58,963 bases of DNA from an uncultured Clostridia bacterium (GCA_944386805.1 CALXCO010000014.1:1-58963); one strand, 5' to 3'. Shown: positions 1 to 7,433, counted from the stretch's first letter. Notes: generated from the sequence alone by a model not told the origin. Translations and numbers: made by a program.

Positions 1-7
1 ATTATGA

Positions 8-100
8 GACTTTGGAGCTGGTGGCATAGTCAGTGATATCCTTGAGAAGAATGTGTCAACTAATCTTGACAATATCAGCATGGGCATTCAGATGCCATGA
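8..100 (+). pseudogene. possible 3' remnant of an unidentified gene
   Basis: One frame stays open from just after a TGA at 5-7 to a TGA at 98-100. It reads like protein (a DFGAGGIVSDI start and a NISMGIQMP end). No start codon or ribosome site is visible and I do not recognise a family. It could be the tail of a gene that has lost its 5' part, or chance. Confidence 0.2.
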
Positions 101-107
101 ACGGCGC

Positions 108-460
108 TTAGTTTTTGTGCTGAGTGCTGATGTGAGTGCCTCTACAAAGTCTTGTTTTTCCTAGCTCCGTAGCATTGGCACTGATGGCACTCACGTTTTT
201 CCTATTCTTTTGCTTTGACAGAGCGGATGATTGACAAGTCATCTTTATTTGACTTTTCCTTTCAAAAAAAGTTTTCCTCTTTTTCTGAGTGCACTGAGTG
301 CCATTTGTCAGAAAGCCTTGCCCTGTAAGGGGGGGGCGGCACTCATGATGGCACTGACTTGGCACTCACATTGTTTTGAGTGCCGTTAAGTTGATTTTAA
401 AGATGGAGTAGTTTTATATTTTGGCAGTAACTCTTCTAAAATCATATTAAATGTTAATTA
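108..460. repeat. non-coding stretch with scattered TGAGTGCC / GGCACTCA motifs
   Basis: No gene is supported here. The 8-mer TGAGTGCC or its complement GGCACTCA, or one-mismatch forms, recurs near 133-140, 186-193, 286-293, 295-302, 338-345, 350-357, 361-368 and 377-384. The last two form a perfect inverted repeat with an 8-nt spacer (361-384). The minus-strand 85-codon frame across the stretch is very Lys/Thr/Ser-rich with no ribosome site and is treated as chance. The motif cluster may be a set of protein-binding sites or the debris of a repeat array. Confidence 0.45.
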
Positions 461-502
461 TTCGTGCAAATCGTTGCTTTCTTCGTGCAAATATTATATA
501 AT
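461..502 (+). promoter_or_regulatory. promoter with direct-repeat operator for the toxin-antitoxin pair
   Basis: TTGCTT (474-479) and TATAAT (497-502) are 17 nt apart. The 11-mer TTCGTGCAAAT occurs twice, at 461-471 and 482-492, exactly 21 bp apart, so both copies face the same side of the helix and straddle the -35/-10 spacer. Antitoxins of this class repress their own operon, so these repeats are the likely operator (inference). Confidence 0.65.
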
Positions 503-530
503 ATAGGTAGAACAGAAAGGGGCTGATTTG

Positions 531-809
531 ATGGCTGGGACTACTACCAACATCAGTATTCGTATGGATTCAGAATTGAAGGCACAAGCTGACGCCTTAT
601 TTGCAGAACTGGGTATGAATCTGTCTACTGCATTTAACATCTTTGTACGTCAATCTCTTCGGGAAGGCGGAATTCCGTTTGAGATCAAGCTGGAACAGCC
701 TAATAAGGAAACTGTCGCCGCTATGCTGGAAGCAGAAAGAATTGCAAAAGAACCTAATGTGAAGCATTACACTGATCTGGATGAGCTGTTTGAGGATTTG
801 AGGAAATGA
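531..809 (+). CDS. RelB/DinJ-family antitoxin
   Basis: This is a 92-residue antitoxin of the RelB/DinJ ribbon-helix-helix family. The N-terminal part (about residues 4-50) has the RHH signature: a short strand TNISIRMDSELK, then a helix around ALFAELGMNLSTAFNIFVRQ. The acidic C-terminal half (HYTDLDELFEDLRK) is the part that in this family wraps and blocks the toxin. ATG at 531 was chosen because AGAAAGGGG lies 8 nt upstream; a TTG three bases earlier is also in frame. The stop overlaps the toxin start by 4 nt (ATGA), giving translational coupling. Family length and gene order fit DinJ-YafQ. The protein should bind its own promoter repeats at 461-492. Confidence 0.88.
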   Translation: MAGTTTNISIRMDSELKAQADALFAELGMNLSTAFNIFVRQSLREGGIPFEIKLEQPNKETVAAMLEAERIAKEPNVKHYTDLDELFEDLRK

Positions 810-1096
810 GGGAAACCAAGTACCAGGTTGTCTTTACTACACAGTTCAAAAAAGATTACAAACGCGCTATGAAACGTGGTTTGAAAATAGAACTGCTGGA
901 AAAAGTCATTGAACAGCTGGCAATGGGAGAGGTTTTGCCAGAAAAGAACCGTGACCATGAGCTGACCGGGAATTGGGTGGGCCATCGTGAATGCCATATC
1001 CAACCGGATTGGCTGCTTGTTTACCGCATTGAAGCTGATGTTTTAGTGTTAACCCTTACCCGAACAGGGAGTCATAGTGATTTGTTTGGTAAGTAA
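806..1096 (+). CDS. YafQ-family mRNA interferase toxin
   Basis: This is a 96-residue RelE-superfamily toxin of the YafQ type, a ribosome-dependent mRNA endonuclease. The residues that form the YafQ active site are all in place: His51 in RDHEL, His64, Asp68 and Trp69 in HIQPDW, His90 in GSHSD and Phe94 in DLF. The N-terminus (YQVVFTTQFKKDYKRA) is the usual first strand and basic helix. It overlaps the antitoxin by ATGA, as most TA toxins do. No lesion is visible, so it is probably functional. Such modules are common on integrated elements, which fits the tRNA fragment and RT cassette just downstream. Confidence 0.88.
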   Translation: MRETKYQVVFTTQFKKDYKRAMKRGLKIELLEKVIEQLAMGEVLPEKNRDHELTGNWVGHRECHIQPDWLLVYRIEADVLVLTLTRTGSHSDLFGK

Positions 1097-1570
1097 GCTA
1101 TATGCAGCTTTTTATGGTGTACTTCTTTTCATTACAATACATGTTGTGGATTGGTTGGGAGGGAAAGCAAGGGGGCAAGTAGCTTTGTTCTGATGATGCT
1201 GGTTTCATGAAAAACATGAATACGCTGGATGTCTAGTCGGCAAGTGGTCGGTCAACAATGAAGCAGTCTTCATTTGCTACTACGGAAACTATTTATCCTA
1301 CATCCCGCCCAAGAGACATTTGGGAAGATTTTCAGCTTGAAGAAGGGGCAGATCAACTATTTTTCTAGTTTTAGCTGAACTACATTCCTGACAAAAATCA
1401 GAATCAAATTCTTACATTATTACGAAAGAAGAAGACTGCCAAACAGCCGATTTAGTCGTCGGCGAAAAAATTTGTCGGCGAGATGGTCGGCATTTGGTCG
1501 GCGAAAAAGTCCAGCAAAATCCGGCGTTTTCTTGCGGTTACTAGAGAAAAATAAATCGATTTAGAATTCT
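1097..1570. other. non-coding stretch with decayed sequence and GTCGGC-rich tracts
   Basis: No intact gene is seen. Positions 1373-1402 match 8019-8048 at 28 of 30 bases (AGCTGAACTACATT, two variable bases, TGACAAAAATCAGA), and the second copy adjoins an IS21 fossil. From 1450 to 1520 the motif GTCGGC/TCGGCGAA repeats several times just before the tRNA fragment. Short open pieces here could be the tail of a lost integrase gene, but this is not demonstrable. Confidence 0.4.
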
Positions 1571-1614
1571 CATAACCCGAAGGTCATGTGGTTCAAATCC
1601 CATCTCCGCAACCA
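1571..1614 (+). other. 3' half of a tRNA (CAT anticodon loop), probable attachment site
   Basis: The stretch begins with an anticodon loop CTCATAA, continues with the variable region AAGGTC, a T-arm GGTTCAAATCC and an acceptor strand, and ends in CCGCAACCA. No D-arm or acceptor 5' strand lies upstream, so this is not a complete tRNA. The T-stem carries an extra T (ATGTGG against CCCAT), a further sign it is not functional. A 3' tRNA end standing alone is the classic scar left by integration of a mobile element at a tRNA gene, so I read it as an att site. Confidence 0.6.
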
Positions 1615-1617
1615 ACG

Positions 1618-1655
1618 AAGTCCTTAGGATCCAACAGGGTTCTAAGGACTTTTTC
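1618..1655 (+). terminator. rho-independent terminator after the tRNA fragment
   Basis: A 10-bp perfect stem (AAGTCCTTAG 1618-1627 with CTAAGGACTT 1642-1651) is followed by a T run. It sits directly behind the tRNA 3' end, as the native tRNA terminator would. Confidence 0.75.
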
Positions 1656-1702
1656 TTGTTTTACCTTGATTTTCATAAGCTGAGCTACGTTTATATCTAT
1701 TC

Positions 1703-1970
1703 GTTTTTAGACAGATCTATTTGGGCGGCAAGTGGGCGGCAAGTTTTTATCGTGTTGCCCGAAGGACAACTTCGTCGGCCATGGTCGGCGCGAGGTCGGC
1801 CAAAAATTGGTCAAAAGGGTATTTTTTCACCCTTTTGACCGTTCAGTGTGGAAAACTTATAATTTTTACGAAAAATCTCTGTTTTGCCATGGGATTGACC
1901 CAGGAAGGCACGATTTTTCTCCGTTTTGTAGGGAAGTGTATTACTAATATAAGTAGACAGATATTTATTG
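1703..1970 (+). repeat. long direct repeat, copy 1 (left flank of RT cassette)
   Basis: This is the first of two long, clearly homologous copies; the other lies at 3994-4287. Both begin GTTTTTAGACAGATC, carry GGGCGGCAAGTGGGCGGC, and continue through a GTCGGCCATGGTCGGC tract and a 12-bp perfect hairpin (here 1809-1820 with 1829-1840). Both then share a run through CCATGGG and CCGTTTTGTAGGGAA. Open frames inside it are low-complexity and not supported as genes. Function unknown: it may be a mobile-element end, a non-autonomous repeat, or the footprint of a cassette-insertion system. Confidence 0.8.
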
Positions 1971-2006
1971 TGTAACTGTATTATACCTTTTAAGTAGAGG
2001 AAAAAA

Positions 2007-2035
2007 TTGACAAAATAGTAAATATGTAGTATAAT
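2007..2035 (+). promoter_or_regulatory. consensus sigma-A promoter of the RT cassette
   Basis: TTGACA (2007-2012) and TATAAT (2030-2035) are separated by exactly 17 nt, a perfect housekeeping promoter. Transcription should start near 2042, about 320 nt before the RT start codon, leaving a long untranslated leader. Confidence 0.85.
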
Positions 2036-2041
2036 ATATAT

Positions 2042-2345
2042 GCTCTAAATGTAAGATTTAGAGGAAGAAGATTGTTGTCAATAGTCCAGAGCAGATTTCT
2101 TCTAGAAATCTATAATGGAACTGTGTGTCAGCGTTCCATGTCAGCAGCATGGCTGTCAGAAGAGCAATGGTGCATAGAATCATATTGGCGAAGTCCTCCC
2201 TTTCAATTATACCATAATTGAAGATTAGGCGAATTGAAGGGTAGCTGGTATTGATGCACAGCAAGATAATTTGCCAAGTAGAATACCAAGTTAAGAAGTA
2301 TACCCGTCAGCTAAGGAATGCTATCCTCCTTGCTGACGGGTATTG
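2042..2345 (+). ncRNA. candidate structured RNA preceding a reverse transcriptase
   Basis: The leader between the promoter and the RT contains a chain of perfect inverted repeats: CTCTAAAT/ATTTAGAG (2043-2063), AGATTTC/GAAATCT (2093-2111), ATGGAAC/GTTCCAT (2115-2139), CCATG/CATGG (2136-2152), TTCAATTAT/ATAATTGAA (2202-2222) and ATACCCGTCAGC/GCTGACGGGTAT (2300-2343). The last has no T run, so it is not an obvious terminator. Retrons and several defence-associated RT systems place their template RNA exactly here. The antisense strand has an open frame of 68 codons (2264 down to 2058) with a hydrophobic segment; whether it matters is unknown. Confidence 0.6.
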
Positions 2346-2364
2346 CGCTATATAGGGGGATTTT

Positions 2365-2931
2365 ATGAATTTGTGTGAATGGAAAGAAAATCAATCTCAA
2401 AAAGTACCTCCTCAATATACTCATTTTGACCGAAGAGTATCTCTTGATAATTGTTTTAAATATATAACTTCACCAGATAAAGTTGCTCATCATGGATTCT
2501 ATCCTTTTATTCACTATACAATAAAAAGTCGAAAAATTAAGAATGGTAAGAAAGATGAGCCCAAGAAACGCCAATTTTATTATGCAGCTCATATTGATGG
2601 ATGGATTTATCGATACTATGCCTATCTTATAAATGAGCGTTATAATCAGCGGGTACGGAAAGATGGAATTGATTCTGTAGCAGTAGCATATCGAACGAAT
2701 TTGGGAAAAAGCAATATTGATTTTGCAAAAGAGGCATTTCAGTATATTCGAGGTACGACTTCGTGCTATGTGATGATAGGGGACTTCACTAAATTTTTCG
2801 ATAATTTAGATCATGTATATTTGAAAAAGCAGCTGTGTGATTTGTTATCAGTAGAAAAGTTGCCAGATGTATTTATGCAGTATATAAGAATGTTACTCGT
2901 TTTTCTTATGTTGAATTGCAGGATTTATTAA
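2365..2931 (+). pseudogene. reverse transcriptase, N-terminal piece (frameshifted)
   Basis: This is the first part of a retron/defence-type RT. ATG 2365 follows TAGGGGGA. The N-terminal region has a WIYRYYAYLINERY helix and AYRTNLGKSNIDFAKEA, and then RT motif A, MIGDFTKFFDNLDH, with the first catalytic Asp. The reading frame is lost after MQYI near 2886: the next frame continues as KNVTRFSYVELQ without a break, so one base (an A in ATAAAGAA) appears to be missing. Corrected, pieces 2365-2931 and 2916-3734 make one protein of about 456 residues. No slippery heptamer is visible, so programmed shifting is unlikely; mutation or a sequencing error are the options. Confidence 0.75.
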
Positions 2932-3734
2932 AGCTTAATGGAATTGACGATACACGTAAAGGTCGAAGAGAATTTAACGACCGTTCGCATGAACGAGCAT
3001 TATCTCCAGAACAGTTTCGGCAAAATAAAAGTATAGTTCATACTTCACCCCATCCAAAGTATGGAGTTCCCCAGGGTTCTCCGATTAGTGCAGTTCTGGC
3101 TAATGTATATATGCTCGCGGCAGATAAAAAACTGCAAGAATATATTTCTTCATTTGAGGGGTTCTATATGCGCTATAGTGATGATTTTATTGTCATTATC
3201 CCCCAGAATGAAACAGATTTTTCTGCCCATTATAAAGTAATTAAAGGCATTTTGGATTCTGTTCCGCATTTGGAGCTTGAGGATACTAAAACAAAGGTGT
3301 TTTATTTTGATAATATGTCTGTTAAAAATTGCACGGAAAGCTTTATTAGTAACGGGACTAATGGGAAAAATATTATTGAGTTTTTAGGATTTGCTTTTGA
3401 TGGCAAACATATTCGTATTCGGGATAAAACCATTAGTAAATATTATAATAGATTGTATAGAAAGCTCCGTACTATTGTTAAGGATCAAGGTGTAACACCG
3501 AATAACCATCGCATTAGTGGCAAAAATCTTTATCAAAAATATTCATATAAGGGTAGCCAATATTATCTGAAAAGAAAGGCTAAGAGAACAGGAATATCGC
3601 CTACAAAAGCTAACATGAGAGGAAATTTTTTGGATTATATATTCAGGTCACAACAAAAACTTGACGGTGAACCCATAAATACAGTAACAAAGAGACATAT
3701 GCAAAAGATACGGAAAAAACTCAGAAATATTTAA
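2916..3734 (+). pseudogene. reverse transcriptase, C-terminal piece (frameshifted)
   Basis: This piece carries the remaining RT core. It has GVPQGSPISAVLANVYM (substrate-binding motif), YMRYSDDFIVI with the catalytic YxDD box in the YSDD form, and IEFLGFAFDG near the end of the palm. A basic, Tyr-rich C-terminal extension follows (KNLYQKYSYKG to RKKLRNI). There is no group-II-intron maturase or HNH domain, and I do not see the retron VTG motif. It therefore resembles the unknown-group/Abi/DRT defence RTs more than retrons or introns, though the exact class cannot be fixed by eye. Without the upstream piece it lacks motif A and would be inactive. Translation probably stops at 3734, just before a terminator. 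Confidence 0.75.
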
Positions 3735-3806
3735 AAGTAAATAATCATTTAATTGGCATGCATTTTTGACTTAGATGATTAAGTATCAAATTAACTTATA
3801 TAGAAA

Positions 3807-3846
3807 CAAGCCGTTTCAGAAATTGATCTCTGAGACGGCTTGTTTT
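3807..3846 (+). terminator. terminator of the RT cassette
   Basis: CAAGCCGTTTCAGA (3807-3820) pairs with TCTGAGACGGCTTG (3829-3842) with one wobble, followed by TTTT. The cassette therefore has its own promoter and terminator. Confidence 0.8.
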
Positions 3847-3993
3847 GCATGCTAGTTGAACTTACGCTTATTCCTTATTGATGGCAATCGACAAATGATA
3901 TGTTTTCCAACCCACTGTTTTATTTGCAACGCAGATAGATTTTCTTTATTTAGCTTTTTGCAAAACTTATTATATCTTATCTCTCATTATAAT

Positions 3994-4287
3994 GTTTTTA
4001 GACAGATCTATTTGGGCGGCAAGTGGGCGGCGGGTTTTGATCGTGCTGCCCGAAGGACAATTTCGTCGGCCATGGTCGGCGGAGTGTCGGCCGGTATCAC
4101 ACAAATGTGATACCTAAATTGGTCAAAAGGGTATTTTTTCACCCTTTTGACCGCCCTGTGTGGAAAACTTATAATTTTTACGAGAAATCTCCGTTTTGCC
4201 ATGGGGTTGACCCGGGAAACGTGGATTTTTCTCCGTTTTGTAGGGAAAGGCATTGCTAATATAAGTAAATAGATAGTCATTGTATTA
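3994..4287 (+). repeat. long direct repeat, copy 2 (right flank of RT cassette)
   Basis: Homologous to 1703-1970 in the same orientation, including the GGGCGGCAAGTGGGCGGC start, the 12-bp hairpin (4121-4132 with 4141-4152) and the CCGTTTTGTAGGGAA tail. Copy 2 has an extra perfect palindrome, GGTATCACA-caaa-TGTGATACC (4093-4114), absent from copy 1. The rest of 3847-3993 and 4288-4486 is AT-rich and shows nothing I can name. Confidence 0.8.
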
Positions 4288-4486
4288 TAGTATAACAAGT
4301 TTTTCCTATTTATTCCTTTTTATTCCAGATTTGTTATACGTTAATTTAATTATTCCAAGAACAATGTTTTATAAGACAAAAAAGATATGGATTTCTTTAT
4401 GGATTAATGTTATACTTTAAATAACAGTATAAGTTAAATTATTTTTTGATCTATACTAATAAAAAAATGTACAAGGAGTTGACCAT

Positions 4487-4891
4487 ATGAAAAAATATAG
4501 TCTGATAGTTTTGACCGTCGTACTGATTATATGTTTAGCAGCGTGTAATCAGCAAAGTGAATTAGCTGGTCAGTCTTTAGCAAGTTTTTCATATGAAGAA
4601 GATGCTGCAATATACAAGAATGGAGATCCTGGAGTAAATCCAAATGAGTTTGTAAATGATGATATTTATCCTATCGAAAATCAAAATGTAGCGGTGGAAA
4701 GAGCAAAGAATGAATGCACAATAGAGTATAACGCAACAAGCGAATATTATGACAAGGATGCCGACATATGGCGCATTGATTTCTTTACACTTTTACAAAA
4801 TGAAAATGATATGTGGACTACTATAGGTAATTATCAGAGCGTTTACTTGAATAGCGATGGTATTACGCAACTAATCGTATACGGAGAATAA
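4487..4891 (+). CDS. small secreted lipoprotein, function unknown
   Basis: This is a 134-residue lipoprotein. A basic start (MKKYS), a hydrophobic stretch and a lipobox LAAC with Cys20 mark it for lipidation and anchoring outside the membrane. The mature part is acidic and has no domain I recognise; the sequence NAYVAVERAKNE-like region around NVAVERAKNEC and the C-terminal VYLNSDGITQLIVYGE suggest a small mixed alpha/beta fold. AAGGAG lies about 10 nt before the ATG. It stands alone between the long repeat and the protease pseudogene. Composition is AT-rich like the RT cassette, in keeping with acquired DNA. Confidence 0.65.
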   Translation: MKKYSLIVLTVVLIICLAACNQQSELAGQSLASFSYEEDAAIYKNGDPGVNPNEFVNDDIYPIENQNVAVERAKNECTIEYNATSEYYDKDADIWRIDFFTLLQNENDMWTTIGNYQSVYLNSDGITQLIVYGE

Positions 4892-5146
4892 AACTAAATA
4901 TTTTTCCATCAAGAACAGTTATTCTCGTGCTAAGAGGCGATATAGGATGTAGAAGGATAGGATAGCTGCGAATGTAGTATTCTCTGCCGTTTGGCTCCGT
5001 CTCCCTCCCCTTTAAAGAATCCCCTCGGGGAAATGTTTTATCCCCAATTGTTACAACTATAAATGCTTATATTTTATATTTTTGTTAATTGATTTTTATA
5101 GATTATATGACATAATATAATTAAATAGAAAGTGGTGATATTTAAC

Positions 5147-5512
5147 ATGCGAAAGAAAATAGTTTGCATCTGCGTCGCTTTGCTGTCGGCTATGTCGACC
5201 TTACAGATGGTAGCGACGGCTGAAAACGTGACGATTGCGCCGGATTTTGACCCAGTGGAAAACGCGCAGTTAAATGAAACGGTCGGCGACACAGACGGTT
5301 GTACGGCGGTTATCGATGATATCACGCTGGAAGAACTTGTTGCAAGCGGGGAACCGATTTCGACTGTGGAAAATGTCGGCGAATCTTCGTTTACGCTTGG
5401 CCTTGCGCGGGATGCTTCGGTTCATGTTATAACGTCGAGCGACGTGGGGTGGGTACAGAGCGGTTCCAGCTGGTATTATTACGATAGTTTGGGCAACATG
5501 GTCACTGGCTGA
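5147..5512 (+). pseudogene. signal-peptide piece of a broken cell-wall-binding metalloprotease
   Basis: The piece starts at ATG 5147 with a clear signal peptide (RKKIVCICVALLSAMSTLQM, cleavage after ATA). It runs through an acidic propeptide-like region into the first wall-binding repeat (WVQSGSSWYYYDSLGNMVTG), where it stops. Just past that point another frame resumes GWLKDGTG. The expected GGCTGGCTG reads GGCTG here, so a 4-nt deletion between short direct repeats explains the shift (5503-5511). The resumed frame then meets a TGA at 5572-5574 before joining the frame of 5590-6738. Two lesions make this a pseudogene rather than a programmed event. A GTG at 5132 is in frame but ATG 5147 is the natural signal-peptide start. 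Confidence 0.7.
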
Positions 5513-5589
5513 AAGACGGAACAGGATCTTTGGCAACATGGTATTTTTGTAATCTGTATACGGGTGTTATGTGATCAAATGAACGCGCC

Positions 5590-6738
5590 ATGATTGATGG
5601 GGATTACTACTATTTCCAGAGTGATGGTGCTATGAAAACTGGTTGGCAGGAGTTCTCTGACGGATGGTATTATTTTACTCCCATTGGACAGTCTGAGCCA
5701 GAAGGTTCTGCTGTAAACGGTAGGGTTTTGATTGGTTCTGAAATCTATCTGTTTATCAATTACGTTATGCAGCACGGTAAAGTCGAATTTTCTTATTCGA
5801 CCGCTGGATTTGCTGAGGGCATTTATTATTTCGGTGATCCCGGCGATGAAGATTCCGGTTGTATGATGTACGGCTGGCTGCATGATACAGAAGTCAGCAA
5901 TAATACCTGGTATTATCTTGGTACAAATGGACGAGCATATACTGGATGGTATATTATCAGTGGTACCACATATCACTTTGATTCTGAAGCTGAAATGAGC
6001 TATGGGAATGTTAGGATGGGCTATTCCGACTTTGAGTTTGACTCAAGTGGGGCGTTAATTAGTGATGAACCATATGCTATAGGCGATCCAATGTGGGGAA
6101 CTGAAGAATTCAATCTGAGATGGAATAATTTAATTCTGGATGGTTATGGTCATCGTATACCGAATTTGACGGTATGCGCAGATAACGTGACAAATCAAAT
6201 TATGAATTCGTTCTATAGCATGATAAATTACTATAATTCCTTACAGGATGCTGATGGAACAGGAAAATTAGTCAATATGGGTACTACATCTATAATTTCT
6301 TCGGCAGATGTAATAGTAAGCGTACTTCCAGCTTCTGAGTGGATGTATAGAAGTAGTGCAATTGGTGTTACTTATCAGGGAAATGACGGCGGTCAATGGA
6401 CCTATGGTAGAATTCCACCAGGAGGCTATGCAGATTATTTTCCTACGGATGGGATGGGGAATTTGGTATCAGGTAAGGTTTCATATTCAGTTATCATTTT
6501 ACAGGAAGAATATATAACTCAAACTTCATTTACAAATGCACAAGCTGATAATTTGCTTAGACATGAGATGGGGCATGTAATAGGACTTCGGCATCCGTGG
6601 GAAGTTGGAGAAGAACCGGAGGGCTCACCCCCAGAGTGTTTAATGTATCCATACAATAGTGCTGAATATACAACATTCTATGACTACGATTATCAGGAAT
6701 TTTACAAAACCTACCCACAAGCGGAGGCTGAGCCGTAA
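5590..6738 (+). pseudogene. metzincin zinc metalloprotease piece with cell-wall-binding repeats
   Basis: This is the continuation of the broken protein, 382 codons. Residues 1-130 carry choline-binding-like aromatic repeats (DGDYYYFQSDGAMKTGW, GWYYF, WYYLGTNGRAYTGW) that normally hold an exoprotein on the wall. The C-terminal 200 residues contain the metzincin zinc site HEMGHVIGLRH (His325, Glu326, His329, His335) and a downstream Met-turn-like CLMYPY. The full gene would have encoded a secreted, surface-held zinc protease of about 530 residues. As it stands the catalytic part has no signal peptide. An internal start at 5590 could still make a cytoplasmic fragment, but no convincing ribosome site is present. 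Confidence 0.75.
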
Positions 6739-7430
6739 TGAAAATTAAAACTAAAAGAATACTAATTGTTGTATGCGTAATTGTGTTTTTATGCGTGATT
6801 TCACTGGTTGGATATCGATGGTACAGAGCGACTTGGCGCTATCCTTATTCGCCTGAAACAAGAAAAATAAATTGGCCCATTGATGCTTATATGTACGCTT
6901 ATGCACCATCAATGGAAACCAATTTGCGTCTAGGAGATACAGTTGTTCGCGGCGTCATTACTTCCGACGGTGTTGAAAGCAATATTCCGGATTATGATGG
7001 AACGGAATATACCTTTAAGGTAACGGAACATCTGATGGGAGCAACGACTCCAGAAACTATCACCGTCTGTTTCTGGGGCGATCGAGAATATGGTGTTGCA
7101 CACCCGTATCGGAATGATGAACTGGTTATGATTCTTTCTTATAAGACTTCGTATGATGTCTACATTCCGACCAATGATGAAGACTGTATGTTTGCCGTTA
7201 TGCCGGAAAATTCTCTTTATTCTTTTTCCACTGCCTACTGCTTTACAGGATATGACTATCAGCCCGCGGAAGACTTGTATACAGGCATTCTGGAAGCGTC
7301 TGTAAACATCCGTGACAACCCGGATGAATACGAGGACACCTTCGCACCGGGAGACATTCTGGACGGTCTTCTAGATCCTCAAAGCGACATCCTCGCTCCT
7401 CTTGAATCCATCGTCGAATCCGCCTCTTGA
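6738..7430 (+). CDS. membrane-anchored hypothetical protein
   Basis: A 230-residue protein whose ATG overlaps the protease stop (TAATG), so it was cotranslated with the protease. Residues 7-27 (ILIVVCVIVFLCVISLVGY) form one membrane anchor preceded by lysines. The rest should lie outside. It contains ETNLRLGDTVVRGVIT, YTFKVTEHLMG and ITVCFWGDREYG, which resemble a small beta-sandwich/OB-like domain seen in hypothetical proteins of Clostridia, but I cannot name the family. The close coupling suggests a partner or inhibitor of the adjacent protease (inference). A terminator follows at once. No lesion is visible. Confidence 0.65.
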   Translation: MKIKTKRILIVVCVIVFLCVISLVGYRWYRATWRYPYSPETRKINWPIDAYMYAYAPSMETNLRLGDTVVRGVITSDGVESNIPDYDGTEYTFKVTEHLMGATTPETITVCFWGDREYGVAHPYRNDELVMILSYKTSYDVYIPTNDEDCMFAVMPENSLYSFSTAYCFTGYDYQPAEDLYTGILEASVNIRDNPDEYEDTFAPGDILDGLLDPQSDILAPLESIVESAS

Positions 7431-7433
7431 CGC

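Noticed and set aside
1571-1614. a complete tRNA gene
   Set aside because: Only anticodon loop to CCA end is present; D-arm and 5' acceptor strand are missing.
1656-1975. overlapping small plus-strand frames (GGKWAAS and similar) in the long repeat
   Set aside because: They lie within a non-coding repeat, lack ribosome sites, and in copy 2 the frame is not kept (it ends after 84 codons with a different tail).
2300-2343. terminator upstream of the RT gene
   Set aside because: The 12-bp stem is strong but followed by TGCGC rather than a T run, and the RT ribosome site starts 10 nt later; better read as part of the leader RNA.
2880-2932. programmed ribosomal frameshift in the RT
   Set aside because: No slippery heptamer or downstream pseudoknot-like signal was found at the shift; a one-base loss explains it more simply.
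2365-3734. group II intron-encoded protein
   Set aside because: No maturase (X) or HNH endonuclease domain after the RT core and no domain V/VI-like sequence before the terminator.
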